Positions 25,563-36,800 of a DNA stretch of 64,000 nt are shown here, piece by piece. Under the pieces are notes generated by a model. That model was given only the letters and a program-made list of their open reading frames with translations, searched no databases and was not told the origin of the DNA. A program made the position numbers and the translations under genes. Position 1 is the first letter of the stretch, and every line of letters begins with the position of its first letter. The DNA comes from Mycoplasmopsis pullorum (GTDB lineage Bacteria; Bacillota_I; Bacilli_A; Mycoplasmatales; Metamycoplasmataceae): contig NZ_CP017813.1 of NCBI RefSeq assembly GCF_001900245.1, forward strand, positions 372,001 through 436,000, written 5' to 3'.

Positions 25563-26777
25563 CTACTTTCCAAAATTTTTAATTTGTTCTCAATATTTTT
25601 TGTATTTTTGTTCATTCTCATTTTTACCAGCAACATAAAACACTTCATTTTCTAATTGTTTTGGTAAATAAGTCTGATGTACTCAGTTAAATTGATAATC
25701 GTGTGGATACAAATAACCAATTCCATCACCTAATTTTTTTGCTGATTGATAATGCGCATCACGCAAATGTTTTGGAATATCATAAATTTTACCATTATCT
25801 ATCAATTGATTCGCACGAGAAAAAGCTAAATAAGTCGAATTGCTTTTTGGACTAAGTGCTAAATCGGTAATAATAAAAGCTATTGGTAGATTTGCCTCAG
25901 GAAAACCAAGTCGTTCAACGCTATTAAATGCCGCTTCAACACGTAAAATAATATTTGGATTGGCTAAACCAATATCTTCATAAGCGACTGCATTGATGCG
26001 ACGAAAAAGTCCTTGATAATCACCACTTTTTAAAATTAATGCTCCATAATACAATGCCGCATTAACATCACTACCACGTAATGATTTGTGAAATGCCGAT
26101 AAATTATTGTAGTGTGCACTTGAATTCATGTCACTGTAAAAATTAATATTTGGAATGATTTTTTTTAAATCTTCACGTGTAACATTTTGATTACGATTAT
26201 GAACTAGAGCTAAAATTTGTAAATTATTAATTGATGAACGATAATCACCAGAGCTATAACGGGCTAAATCTAAAATTAAATCCTGACTAATTTTTAAATC
26301 ACTAAAATGAGTTTTAATAATATTTTCCAATGCATCAGCAATTTCTTGTTCGTCTAATTTATTAAATTGCAAAATTTGCATTCGACTACGTAAAGCTGGA
26401 TTGACTCTAAAATAGGGATTTTCAGTCGTTGTTGCGTAAACGATAATTTTGTCAAACTCTAAATATGACAATAAAATATCTTGCTTATCCTTATTTAAAC
26501 GATGGATTTCATCAATAATTAAAATCTTATTGTTTTTAATTTTATCCAACAAATCAGCTTTAGAATCGGTTGTGGAGTTAAAATATCCATACGGTAATTG
26601 CATCTCATTTGCTAGTGCAATTGCAGTTGAAGATTTACCAGTACCACTTTCACCAAAGAAAATAAAGCTTGTGGCCATCTTATTTTGTACTATTTTTTTG
26701 AGTAAATTAATAACATGTTTTTGTCCAACGATATCATCTAATTTTTGCGGTCTTAATTCATTTGCCAAGTTATACAT
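25563..26777 (-). CDS. rarA: Replication-associated recombination protein RarA (AAA+ ATPase)
   Basis: 404 aa. MgsA/WRNIP1-type AAA+ protein acting at stalled forks. Visible motifs are GQKHVINLL near the N-terminus, Walker A GESGTGKSS at about 43-51, Walker B ILIIDEIHRL at about 90, sensor TTTENPYF, and the C-terminal tetramerisation domain. There is no Shine-Dalgarno; a TAAAAT box lies 9 nt before the ATG, so the leader is very short. It heads the rarA-pheS-ung-pheT-glyA run. Confidence 0.92.
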
Positions 26778-26817
26778 ACAATAAAAATTTTAATAAAATT
26801 AACTTTAAAAATAAACA

Positions 26818-26846
26818 AAAACTCTAATTAATCACATTTTGAGTTT
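26818..26846. terminator. Small AAAAACTC/GAGTTTTT hairpin
   Basis: Stem AAAAACTC / GAGTTTTT enclosing an AT-rich loop, in the spacer between folD and rarA. It could terminate in either direction. Confidence 0.4.
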
Positions 26847-26902
26847 TTGTGCTTACTTTGTCAAAATTTTGACCTTGAAGACTCGTCGCAAAATAAAGAA
26901 AA

Positions 26903-26942
26903 AAACACCAGATGCTGTATTTGAGTGCATTTAGTGTTTTAA
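26903..26942 (-). terminator. folD: folD terminator
   Basis: Imperfect stem formed by AACACCAGATGC and GCATTTAGTGTTTT, followed on the - strand by a T-run, just after the folD stop. Confidence 0.6.
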
Positions 26943-26960
26943 TCGTCGTTTTTTATTTGT

Positions 26961-27797
26961 TTATTTAATTGCGTCTACTAAATTTTTAAGTAGACACGCA
27001 ACTGTCATTGGTCCAACACCACCAGGTACTGGTGTAATAGCTGCAACTTTATCTTTAACATCTTCAAAATCAACATCACCAGAAATTACATCAGGTAAGT
27101 TTTCATCTAAATTAGTACCTACGTCAATTACAATCGCACCTTCTTTAACGTTTTTGCTACGAACTAATTTGGCTTCACCAGCAGCAACAATTAAAATGTC
27201 AGCATTTTCAACACCTTTAATTCCAGTGTTTTCGTCATAAGTAGCAACGTTTGCACCTTTACGTTTAATAATATGTGTAACCGGTTTACCAACTAAATAA
27301 CTTCGTCCAATAACTGCGACACGTTTATCTTTTACATCTATTTTATAGTGGTCCATCAACTCTAAAACAGCTCGAGCGGTAGCAGGTACGAAGAATTTAT
27401 CGTCTGTTTTTGAACTGTTGTATAAGGTAAATTCGTTACGGTTACTTAAACCGTCAATATCTTTTTCATATGGAATTGCGTCCATAATTACTTGACTTGG
27501 AATATGTTTTGGTAAAGGTAATTGGACAATTACACCATCAGAATAATCATTAATGTTATCCATTTTTTTCAATAATTGATCTTGTGTAATTGATTCTTTA
27601 TATTTATAAAGTTTAACCTCAACACCTAAATATTCGGCTTTTTTGATTTTTTGTGCAATATATTTGTTTGACGCAGGATTATCTCCAACTTGTACAATGG
27701 CCAAACGAATTGACCTTGGTAATTTTAAGTCTTCAATTTCCTTTTTTAATTTTTCTAATTCAGCAGCAGCTAATTCTTTTCCTCACAATATTTGCAT
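26961..27797 (-). CDS. folD: Bifunctional methylene-THF dehydrogenase / methenyl-THF cyclohydrolase
   Basis: 278 aa. Interconverts methylene-, methenyl- and formyl-tetrahydrofolate with NAD(P). The motif LAIVQVGDNPASNKYIAQK contains the catalytic Tyr-x3-Lys. The PGGVGPMTVACL motif and the Rossmann segment VIGRSYLVGKPV are also present. The start ATGCAAATATTG is inside the end of valS, giving a 28-bp overlap; choosing it includes the expected N-terminal helix. Works with glyA in one-carbon metabolism. Confidence 0.93.
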
Positions 27798-30280
27798 TGT
27801 AATTCCTCCTCATATTGGCTTAATTCGTTAGTGTATTTTGCTAACTTCTCACGCTCAATAGCAATTTTAGCTTCTGGAGCTTTGCTTATAAAACTTTCAT
27901 TTGACAACATTTTTTGAGCACGATCAATTTCAAATTTAATTTGAGCGATCTTGTCTAATAAACGTTGTTTATTTTGTTCTTTTAATTCTTGTGAAACTTC
28001 AATGTATAAGTTTCCAAGTTTGGTTGTAAATAATAAGTCTTGATTTAGCTTTTGTTGTGCATAAGCTAATTTATCAATTCCTTTAAACATGTTTGAATCA
28101 ACTTCATTTGCTGATTCAAAATGATAATTAATTATTTCTTTTTTTGAAATATTATTTTCATCACGATACTTACGAATGATTGTTACAATCTCAATTAGAG
28201 TATCGACATATTCAACATTGTCATAGTACTCTAGTTCAGGATAAGTTTGTTCAAGCAATTCGTTATTGAAAATTTCGCTAAAAATCTTATCAGTGGTAAA
28301 AGGTAAGAGCGGATGAATAATAATTAATGCATTTCTTAAAACTGCTAAAGCATTTTGTTTTGATGGAGCAGTTTTAAGTAATTCAATATATCAACTACTA
28401 AAATCATTAAAAATAAATTTATAAATTTCACTACCAATTAAGGTAAATTCGTAAGTTGACATTCAACGATCAATATTATTTTTAAGTTCAAATAATTTAT
28501 TATTGATTCACTTGTCAATATCACTTAATTGACTGGTTTGTACACCATCATTCATTTCATGAATGTAACGTGAAATATTTCAAAGTTTGTTACATACACC
28601 TCAAGCTGACTTAATTTTTTCAGTCGAATAACGAATATCGATACCAGGCGAAGTATTAGTGATTAAGAATCAACGTAATGCATCAGAACCATATTGGTCA
28701 ATAACTTCCATCGGATCAATTCCGTTATTAAGTGATTTAGACATTTTACGGTTTTGCTCATCACGAATTAGACCATGGAATAGTACATCCTTAAATGGTT
28801 TTTCATTCATGAACTCAAGACCAAAGAAGTACATACGTGCAACTCAGAAAAAGACTAAATCATATCCAGTAATTAATACGTCACTTGGATAATATCTCTT
28901 GAGTTTTTCGTCGCTTTGAGGTCATCCTAAGAAAACAAATGGACTAATACCACTTGAGAATCAAGTATCTAAAACATCCTCATCTTGTACTCAACCTTCC
29001 CCCGGGGAATCGATTTGGACTTTAATTTGATCGTCCTTGTATCAAGCTGGAATTCTGTGTCCTCATCAAAGTTGTCTTGAAATGGTCCAATCGTGCACAT
29101 TTTCCATTCATTGACGCATTGTAGCTTCAAAACGTTCTGGATAGAATTTAACTTTTTGGTCTGTATCTAAATGATTTAAAATTCCTTGAGCTAACTTGTC
29201 CATCTTAACAAATCATTGTGGTGTAACTAAAATTTCAATTGGTGTTTTACTTCTTTCACTAAATCCAACTGGTGAAGTTGTTTCTTCGACCTTTACTAAT
29301 AAATCATTAGCTTTTAAATCATTAGCAATTGCTTCACGTGCTGCAAAACGGTCTAAACCGTGGTATTTAGTTTGTGGACTATCAATAAAACCACTTTTGT
29401 TAATTGTTTCACGAATCTCAAGATTGTGTTTTTTAATGATATTAATATCAACTTCAGCATGTGCCGAAAGTTTCATTGCACCAGAACCAAAATCAATTCC
29501 AACGTATTCGTCAGTAATAATTGGTAATAACTCTTTAGTAATTGGATGTATGACATTTTTATTTCAAAGGTGTTTGTATCGCTCATCATTTGGATTAACA
29601 ACCACAGCCACGTCACTTAATAAAGTCTCAGTTCTAACAGTCGCAACAGTAATAAATTGATCTGAATTTTCAATAAAGTATTTAATGTGATACATATTTT
29701 GTTTTGTATCTTCACTATATACTTCGATATTTGAAAGTGCGGTGTTCAATTTAGTGTCTCACGAAATTGCTTTGGTGTCACGATAAATTAAACCTTTATT
29801 ATATAAATCAACAAAAACCTTTAAAACTGCTTCATTAGCATCATCATCTAAGGTAAATCTCTCATTTTCATAATCAAGCGCTAAACCTAGAGCAGATCAT
29901 TGTTTACGAAACATTTGAGCATAAGTCTCTTTTCACTCTCAAACCTTAGCAAGGAATTTTTCTCTTCCTAAATCATGACGAGTTAAACCTGTTTCTTCGT
30001 ATAAGACTTGTTCAACTTTTGCTTGTGTTGCAATCCCAGCATGATCCATTCCTGCAATTCAAAAAACATCATAATTATTTAACTTCTTATATCTAATAAC
30101 TGTATCTGGAATATAACTATCTAATGAGTGTCCTAAATGGAGTTTTCCAGTAACGTTAGGAGGTGGTAATAAAATTGAGAAAGGTTTTTTTCTCAAATCA
30201 TGTGTCATAAAATACTTTTTATCTTGTCATTTGCGGTCAGTATTTAATTCAACCTCTTTGTGATTATAAGTCTTATTCAT
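27770..30280 (-). CDS. valS: Valyl-tRNA synthetase
   Basis: 836 aa, class Ia synthetase. HLGH (HIGH motif) lies near residue 47 in [18 protein letters not shown], and KMSKS in [14 protein letters not shown] near residue 500. The C-terminal ~65 residues form the usual coiled-coil. The CP1 editing domain has diverged: the family TTRPET is TVRTET and the TPAHD segment is SAHAEVD. A TATAAT box lies 9 nt before the ATG with no Shine-Dalgarno. Several Trp codons are TGA. Confidence 0.96.
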
Positions 30281-30571
30281 AATGATTAAATTATATATCT
30301 TTAATAAAAAAAGCGTGGTTTTATTTTGCTTTTTGAAAAAAAGTAATAAAATATTGCACAAAAACGCACTAATTGCTCAAACTACGTGCGAAAAATCCTA
30401 CTCATTTTGGTGGTACACTTTAATAATTTTTGAGTGTCCCCAGCGGACCAAAAAACGATAATTCAATTTTCGCTAACTGGGACACTTACACAAGTTATAA
30501 CTGTCCCAGTTAGGCAAAAAATAAAAAAGCGACCTAGTTTTTAAAACTAAATTCGCTTTTTGATCGTTTCT
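30281..30571. other. Spacer between valS and the ZIP gene with palindromic elements
   Basis: No gene is seen. The spacer holds a valS promoter-like box next to the start, two copies of the dispersed TGTCCC palindrome family (30434-30484 and 30501-30515; GTGTCCC pairs with GGGACAC at 30479-30485 across about 38 bases) and the terminator listed next. No T-box motif (AGGGTGGTACCGCG) precedes valS. Confidence 0.5.
30527..30565. terminator. Bidirectional terminator after the ZIP gene
   Basis: AAAAAGCG..TAGTTTT / AAAACTA..CGCTTTTT, a long stem with small internal loops and A/T runs on both sides. Confidence 0.65.
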
Positions 30572-31612
30572 TTAACTACCGTGTTTGTGGAATAATAAAA
30601 TGAAAACACAGAACATAATTCCAACAAACAATGAACAAATAACTTTGATTCAACTTTTTTTGTCGAAATTTGAGTGATAAAATTCTGGAAAAAATTCAAC
30701 TAGTGAAGTAAATAAGAAAATTGCCGAAATAAATGCAAACATGAGTGCTTTTGCTCATCAAAGGTAGCTACTTGCAATATATGGTGCAAGTAAAGAACCT
30801 GCGAGCATGAATGGTAAAAAGAGCAATAGAGCAATTAGCGAAACAAAAAATGCTTTTCAGCTTGAAAAACCAGCTTCACGTAGACGGTAATAAAACACAA
30901 TTTCTTCAGGAATTAAATGTAGAATGAGTGAAATAATAAAAGCTAAAGAAATATCACTATTTCCTTGACCAGCAATTAAGTTATTAATGCTGTAACCTAA
31001 AATAAATCCTTCAGGAATCCGGTGTGTCAATAATAAAATTAACGCTATAATCTTAAGTTTTGATTCTGATTTTTCAACAATTACCTTTTCTGAAGCAGAA
31101 ATAGTATCTTCACGATTGAAAATAAAATCTGGATGTACGTGCTCATGTTTATCATCACCATGTTCATGTACGTGCACAAAAGCAGCAATTTTAGATTTAG
31201 AACTTAAGATTTTTTTGTTTAGTCGGTAAGAAATAACGAATTTAACAACAAATGCAAATAGTACTCCAACAACAAAACCACCTAAAATAATAGCAATATT
31301 AACTAAGTAAATTCAATTACTGCTTGAGTTTGGAAATTTACTAGATAACCAAAGTGCTCCACTAGTACTTGTTTGTTCTAGTGCTTCACGTAAAAAACCA
31401 AATAGTGACATAACCAAGAAAAATCCGGTTACAAACGAATACATGTACACTTTAGTTTTATTATTGAGTTTGTTTTTAAATAGTGGTAGGATTAATCCGA
31501 TAAGTGCAGGGATTAAAATTAAAATTAATAGAAAGAAAACAACTGCAACTAAATTAGCTACAGTTGCTGAAGTCATAATTGATAAATCTTGAAATCAAGT
31601 TTGAAGTGACAT
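30572..31612 (-). CDS. ZIP-family divalent metal transporter
   Basis: 346 aa with about eight hydrophobic segments. Two ZIP signature helices are visible: THRIPEGFILG (about residue 195) and LILHLIPEEIVFYY (about residue 230), whose His/Glu residues form the family's metal site. A His-rich cytoplasmic loop, HVHEHGDDKHEHVHPD (about residues 146-161), sits between the third and fourth segments, as in many zinc-importing members. Zinc is the likely substrate; iron or manganese cannot be excluded. It starts 1 bp after the yebC stop, so it belongs to nadE-yebC-zip, and ends at a strong hairpin. Confidence 0.88.
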
Positions 31613-31613
31613 T

Positions 31614-32345
31614 TTATTCTAATTCCATGTTGTGGTACACTTCTTGAATATCGTCATCATCCTCTAATTTAGCAACAAATTCAAGTAATTTTTGTTGTTT
31701 TTCTGCATCAACTTGTACATAAGTATTTGGTAAATAAGTAACTTCACATTGAATGAATTCGTTTATTCCAAGCGAATCCTCAATGATTGCCTTAACTGCA
31801 CTAAAGTTTTCAGGAAGCATTGTAACTACATAAGTTTCATCGCTAACTTCTAAGTTTTCAGCACCAGCTTCTAAAACAGCCATTAATAAAGTATCTTCAT
31901 CAATTTTATCTTTAGTTAATTCAATAATCCCTTTTTTATCGAATGAAAATGGAATTTGACCTGTCTTTCCCATACTTCCGTTTTGCTTATTAAAATAAGC
32001 TTGCACATTTGATGTTACACGATTGATGTTGTCGCTTAATGTTACCACGATAAAGTTAACTCCACCTGATACAGTTGCGTTAAAAATAGTTTCAATAAAG
32101 GCTGATGAGTTTTTGTCACCTTTAGCTTTTGCTAAAGCTCTTTCGATATTATCTTTAGGCATGTTTTTTGCTTTAGCTTTTGCAATTGCTAATTTTAGAG
32201 CTGGATTAGTATCTGGATCTGGTCCACCTAATGCGGTTGCTGCTACATAAATTTCTTTTGATAATTTTTGAAAAATTTTACCTCTTACGGCATCTTGAGC
32301 ACCTTTACGGTGTGCGATATTTGCTGAGTGTGAGTGTCCTGCCAT
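31614..32345 (-). CDS. YebC/PmpR-family protein
   Basis: 243 aa, the full length of the family. The N-terminus MAGHSHSANIAHRKGAQDA matches the family signature (usually MAGHSKWANIxHRK). Members are described as DNA-binding regulators and, for some, as translation factors easing ribosome stalling; which applies here cannot be read from sequence. It is preceded by AAAAGGAG inside the end of nadE and followed 1 bp later by the ZIP gene. Confidence 0.93.
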   Translation of the reverse strand: MAGHSHSANIAHRKGAQDAVRGKIFQKLSKEIYVAATALGGPDPDTNPALKLAIAKAKAKNMPKDNIERALAKAKGDKNSSAFIETIFNATVSGGVNFIVVTLSDNINRVTSNVQAYFNKQNGSMGKTGQIPFSFDKKGIIELTKDKIDEDTLLMAVLEAGAENLEVSDETYVVTMLPENFSAVKAIIEDSLGINEFIQCEVTYLPNTYVQVDAEKQQKLLEFVAKLEDDDDIQEVYHNMELE

Positions 32346-32346
32346 A

Positions 32347-33147
32347 TTATTCTCCTTTTAATTCTTCTGGACTCAGTGGACGGTATCCACCATCTCTTTT
32401 ATGTTGACTATTTTTGTGCATACGAGTAATTTTTTGGATTGTTTCCGGTTTAAGTTTTGCAAGTGCATTTTGATCATTTTCGTTTTTTAAGAAATAATCT
32501 AATTCTGCGTAACTAAATCCTAATTCATCTTCATCGCTTTGCCCTTCTCATAAACCGGCTGATGGTTTTTTATTAATTATTGAATCAGGAACATTTAATA
32601 ATTTGGCTAAATAACGAACTTCAGATTTAGTTAAATGTGAAATTGGTAATAAATCAACACCACCATCACCATACTTAGTAAAGTATCCGATGTAATATTC
32701 ATCTAAATTATCAGTACCACAAACTAAGTATCCTTTTTCCTGAGCAAGTGCATATAATGTGGTCATTCTTAAACGCGGCATAACATTGGCAATTGCTAAA
32801 TGATTTGATAAGTTTAATTGTTTATTAATTTCTTGATTGGTTTGTGCTAAATTAACTGTTAAAAACTTGGTATTTAGATTTTTTTCTAGCTCATTAATGT
32901 GCGGATTATCAAATGACATATCCTTAATTGGCATTACAACACCTAAAACATCATTTGGAAATGCTTTTTGCGCCAGTGCAAAAACCAATGCAGAGTCAAT
33001 TCCACCACTAATACCAACAATTAATCCTTTTGCATGTGCTTCTGAGACTTTAGTTCTGAGAAATTCAACTAAATAATCGATATATTTGTAAGCATTTTGC
33101 TCATTAAAAATTACTTTTTGATCATCAAAAATAGATATTTTGTTCAT
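32347..33147 (-). CDS. nadE: NH3-dependent NAD+ synthetase
   Basis: 266 aa, the ammonia-dependent short form without a glutaminase domain. Last step of NAD synthesis. The P-loop GISGGIDSALV is near residue 46; GTDNLDEYYIGYFTKYGDGG and the LPISHLTKSEVRYLA segment follow. The C-terminal KRDGGYRPLSPEEL is typical. No Shine-Dalgarno; TAAAAT 9 nt before ATG. It heads the nadE-yebC-zip unit and diverges from the small ORF at 33326. Confidence 0.95.
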
Positions 33148-33310
33148 AATGTATATATTTTATTATAAATTTAACTTTTTCGCAAATCGAAATCACAAAA
33201 TAATATTACTTTTGTGTAATATAATTTATCAAAGGTCGTAAAATAATAAAATTCAACAATTTTTGAGCACTTTTATTCAATTTTAAAGACCAATAATACA
33301 ACGAATTTGG

Positions 33311-33316
33311 TAAAAT
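33311..33316 (+). promoter_or_regulatory. -10-like box of the small membrane ORF
   Basis: TAAAAT 9 nt before the ATG at 33326, no Shine-Dalgarno sequence. Confidence 0.35.
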
Positions 33317-33325
33317 ATTTTTATC

Positions 33326-33628
33326 ATGCAAGAAAACAAAAAAAGCACAAACTCAAATTCAGAAAAACCTAAAACTAAAGCTTCGAACGTGTTTAAAGAT
33401 GTCTTTTATATTCCGAAATACACTTTAAATATTGAACAAATTCAATTAATGTCTCCTGACGAAAAGAAAGAACGTTACAATGAGATTAAAAGTGAAATTC
33501 AAGACTATAATCGCAAAAAATATCTATCAATTAGAATCAAAGGAATTTGAATTTGAGTAATAATTTTATTTGCTTTAAGTATCTTGTGTATACTAATTTC
33601 CTACTTCTTAACTAAATTGATTAACTAA
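33326..33628 (+). CDS. Small single-span membrane protein, unknown function
   Basis: 100 aa. A polar, Lys/Ser/Asn-rich N-terminal ~70 residues is followed by one hydrophobic segment (IWIWVIILFALSILCILIS) and a short tail TKLIN. Both Trp codons are TGA, so the standard code would hide the membrane span. There is no signal peptide; an N-in, C-out tail-anchor-like topology is likely. It has its own promoter-like box and terminator, so it is probably a single-gene unit. I do not recognise a family. Confidence 0.75.
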
Positions 33629-33644
33629 TTCAACAACCAAGATA

Positions 33645-33672
33645 GACAACTCAAATGAGTTGTCTTTTTTTG
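33645..33672 (+). terminator. Terminator of the small membrane ORF
   Basis: GACAACTC aaat GAGTTGTC, a perfect 8-bp stem, followed by a T7 run. Confidence 0.85.
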
Positions 33673-33698
33673 ATCTCATATCGCTTAAATCTTTGAAT

Positions 33699-33714
33699 TG
33701 TCCCTAGGGGACAG
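33699..33714. repeat. Dispersed palindrome TGTCCCTAGGGGACAG
   Basis: Near-perfect palindrome; related copies at 33757-33766, 30434-30515, 51481-51496 and 51642-51656. All are intergenic. Confidence 0.65.
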
Positions 33715-33793
33715 TTGCTCTAATATTGGTTTAACATTCGAATACTATAAACCTTCTCCTGGGACAGTCGACCTAATATGCGGACAAATTGCA

Positions 33794-33822
33794 CAAAAAA
33801 AGCTGAATATTGCTATTCAACT
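33794..33822 (-). terminator. Terminator of giant copy 2
   Basis: The same hairpin as at 16743-16770, in inverted orientation; it marks the spacer-side end of the homology between the two giant genes. Confidence 0.7.
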
Positions 33823-33843
33823 TTTTGTTTTGGAAATTAGTTT

Positions 33844-36800
33844 TTATTCTTCGTCTCTTTTCGACTTTTTAGCAAGAAAGTAAATGCCAGCACCAATTCC
33901 TGCAGTAAATAATCCAAGTAAAATTCATCAGAAAATACTTAAATTATCTGGTTTCGATTTTGTTTTTAATGCTTCTTGTAGTGCGCTGTAGATTACTTCG
34001 GAAGCATCTTTTTGTTCAATGCTATTAATTAAATTAATATCATTTTCACTAATTTGTGAAGCAGGTATATTGGTAATTTTAAAGTAGTTTTTATCATTTA
34101 ATTCTTTGTTAAATTCACCATATTTGTCTGAAATAATTTCATTAATTGAATTTAACGCTTCATCAAACTTACTTTGATCTTTATTAATTAATGAATCAAC
34201 TAAATTCATTTCAGCGTTAGCAACTTGATTCAATTGTTCTTTTTGTGAAACTAATTGATCTTTTAATTTGCTTAATTCTTCGTGTGTAACTGCAAAATCA
34301 ACTGTGTCTTTAATTGCAGCAACTAAAGCATCTTTTAGATCTTGGTAATTTTCATCAAGAACATGTGAATTACGGTAGTTAGTTAATGCATTTGTTAAGT
34401 CATTGTATTTTTTCAATCCATCGACAATCTTGTCATAATCTGTATTTTTTACACCAGCATCAGCAAGATCTTTGATTAATTGGTCTAACTGTTCATTATT
34501 TAAAGTATGGTTACTAATTTCATCAACTAATTTCTTAATTAATTCATTAGCTTTAGTAATATCATCTTTAAGTTTGTCATATCAGTTTTCTTGACTTGAG
34601 TCAGCATTTACAACTTTATCTCTTAATTGTTCTTTATCTGCATCAGATAAATTAGGTTGTTCATTAATTAAATTAATTAATTCTTGTTTTTGATCGCTGA
34701 TTTTTTGAGCTTCACGGAGAATTTCATCACGTTTAACTGGATCTTCTTCATTTTGAATTAGATCTTTAAAATGTTCTTTTTCTTGCTCAGAAAGATTTGG
34801 TAATTCATCAACAATGTTTTTCAAGTCATCTTTATTGTCATAAATTTGCTTGATTGCATCTTTGATTTTATCAATTGCTTCTTGAATTTCTTCAACTGTT
34901 GCACTTTCAAGGTTTTCAAGAACTTTTTTACCATCTTCAATTGCAACATCATAAGCATTTTGTTTTTCTGGAGTCGAAGTGGTGTAAGGAGCTTTTTGGA
35001 CAAACTCACTTGCTTCATTGACTAATTTTTCTAATTCCCCTGCATTTAAGCGTTTGTTTTGTTCACCATTAAGTGCTTCAAAATCTTTTTTAAGTTTTAA
35101 GTATACATCATTAGTTTCATCAAAATTAAGATTTGCACCTAATTCTTTATCAACTAATGTTGTTGCATTTGCATATGAGTTATCAAAATTATCTTTTAAT
35201 TCTTGATCCGCATTAATATAGTTAACATTTGTGCGAGGATCAACATCATTTGCTGATTCAACCACATTTTCAATGTAATCATTTAATTTTGACATTAAAT
35301 CATTCAATGCATTTGCAATTTCTTTAATGCTTTCGATTGAATCCGAAGAATCTGTGATTAAGTTAGCGGTATTAATTTGATCTTTGAAATTGTCTAATTG
35401 AGCATTATTTAAGCTACTTAAATCATCTAAGTATCCTAAAGCTGATTCTTTAGCTTGATCTAAATTATCTTGAGCTTCTTGAGTTAAGTTAGCCATATCT
35501 GTTTTGGTTTTAGTGATTAATTGATCGATTTGATCGTTAATTGCAGCTCAATCAACTGGTTCACTTAAATCAGAATTTAAGAATTCATAATTTTTAACAA
35601 TATCTTGATCTAAAGGTTGGCGAGTTTGGACACTTGCATTTGCATATTTGTCACTATTTTGTAACTCTTTTGCTTGTTTTTGTACGTTCCGTAACTCTTC
35701 CATTTTCGACTTAATAGTATCAAATAATTTTTTTGCTTTTTCAAGCTCGTCACTGTTACTTGCTTGATTTACAACTTCAACTAACTTATCTTTTTGACTT
35801 GGAGTCAAGTCAGGATTTTGAGTGATTTCATTAATTAAATCATTCTTATCTTTGGCGAGTTTTGCATCACCATTTAATGCATTTTTAGCATCAATTAAGC
35901 TATTTTTGATTGTTTCAACTGCATTTTGATCTTTATTTTCTCCACTTGGATCAACTAAATCTTTAGCAATTTTAGCAATTTGATCGTATGCATCTTTTAA
36001 TTCTTGATCGGCATTGTCGTATTTAACTGGATTTGCTTGCAATTCTTTTTCAACAGTCGCAATTGCATCTTTTAAATCTTTCATTGCATTATCAAGTTTT
36101 TGAGCTTTATCTTTAATTGCTTGAGTTTGAATAATTGAATCTTTCTCTTTTGCTTGTTTGATTAATTCTGCTTTTTGTACATCATTAAGATGTTGTAATT
36201 TGTTAATAAATTCTTCAGCATCATTGTGAGCTTCGTTTAGTTTTTCATCACCATTTAATGCAGCTTTGGCATTTTCTAGATTTGTTACTAATTCTTTAAC
36301 AGCTTTAATATCAACTAATGCAGTTTTCTTATTAGTTTGACTTTCATAAACTTTTGAAACTTTTGCAGCTGCAAGTAATGCATCATCATAATTCTTTTGC
36401 AATTTTTCATCCGCATTGGTATAGCGAATTGATTCTTTAGTTTTGTTAACCAACTCCACTTCATACACGTCATTTAATTTTTCCATTGCCGCATCAAGTT
36501 CACGTGCTTTTGCAGTTTCTTGTGCAACCGCTTCAGGAGTTGTTTGTTTTGAAATAGTTTGCTTTAAACTATCTTTTTGAGCTTGGTTTAATTCTTCTAA
36601 TGAATCAATTACATTGCTTGCATCATTGCGAACTTTTTGCATATTTTGTTCACCATTTAGAGCATCCAATGCACTTTGAACTCTATTATTTATATCTTGA
36701 ATTGCTTGAGTATTAAGTAATTCATCTGCTACTGTATTTGTATCCTGTAATTTTGCTTGTAATTCTTTAGCGGTTGTAATTGCATCATCATATGCTTGAC

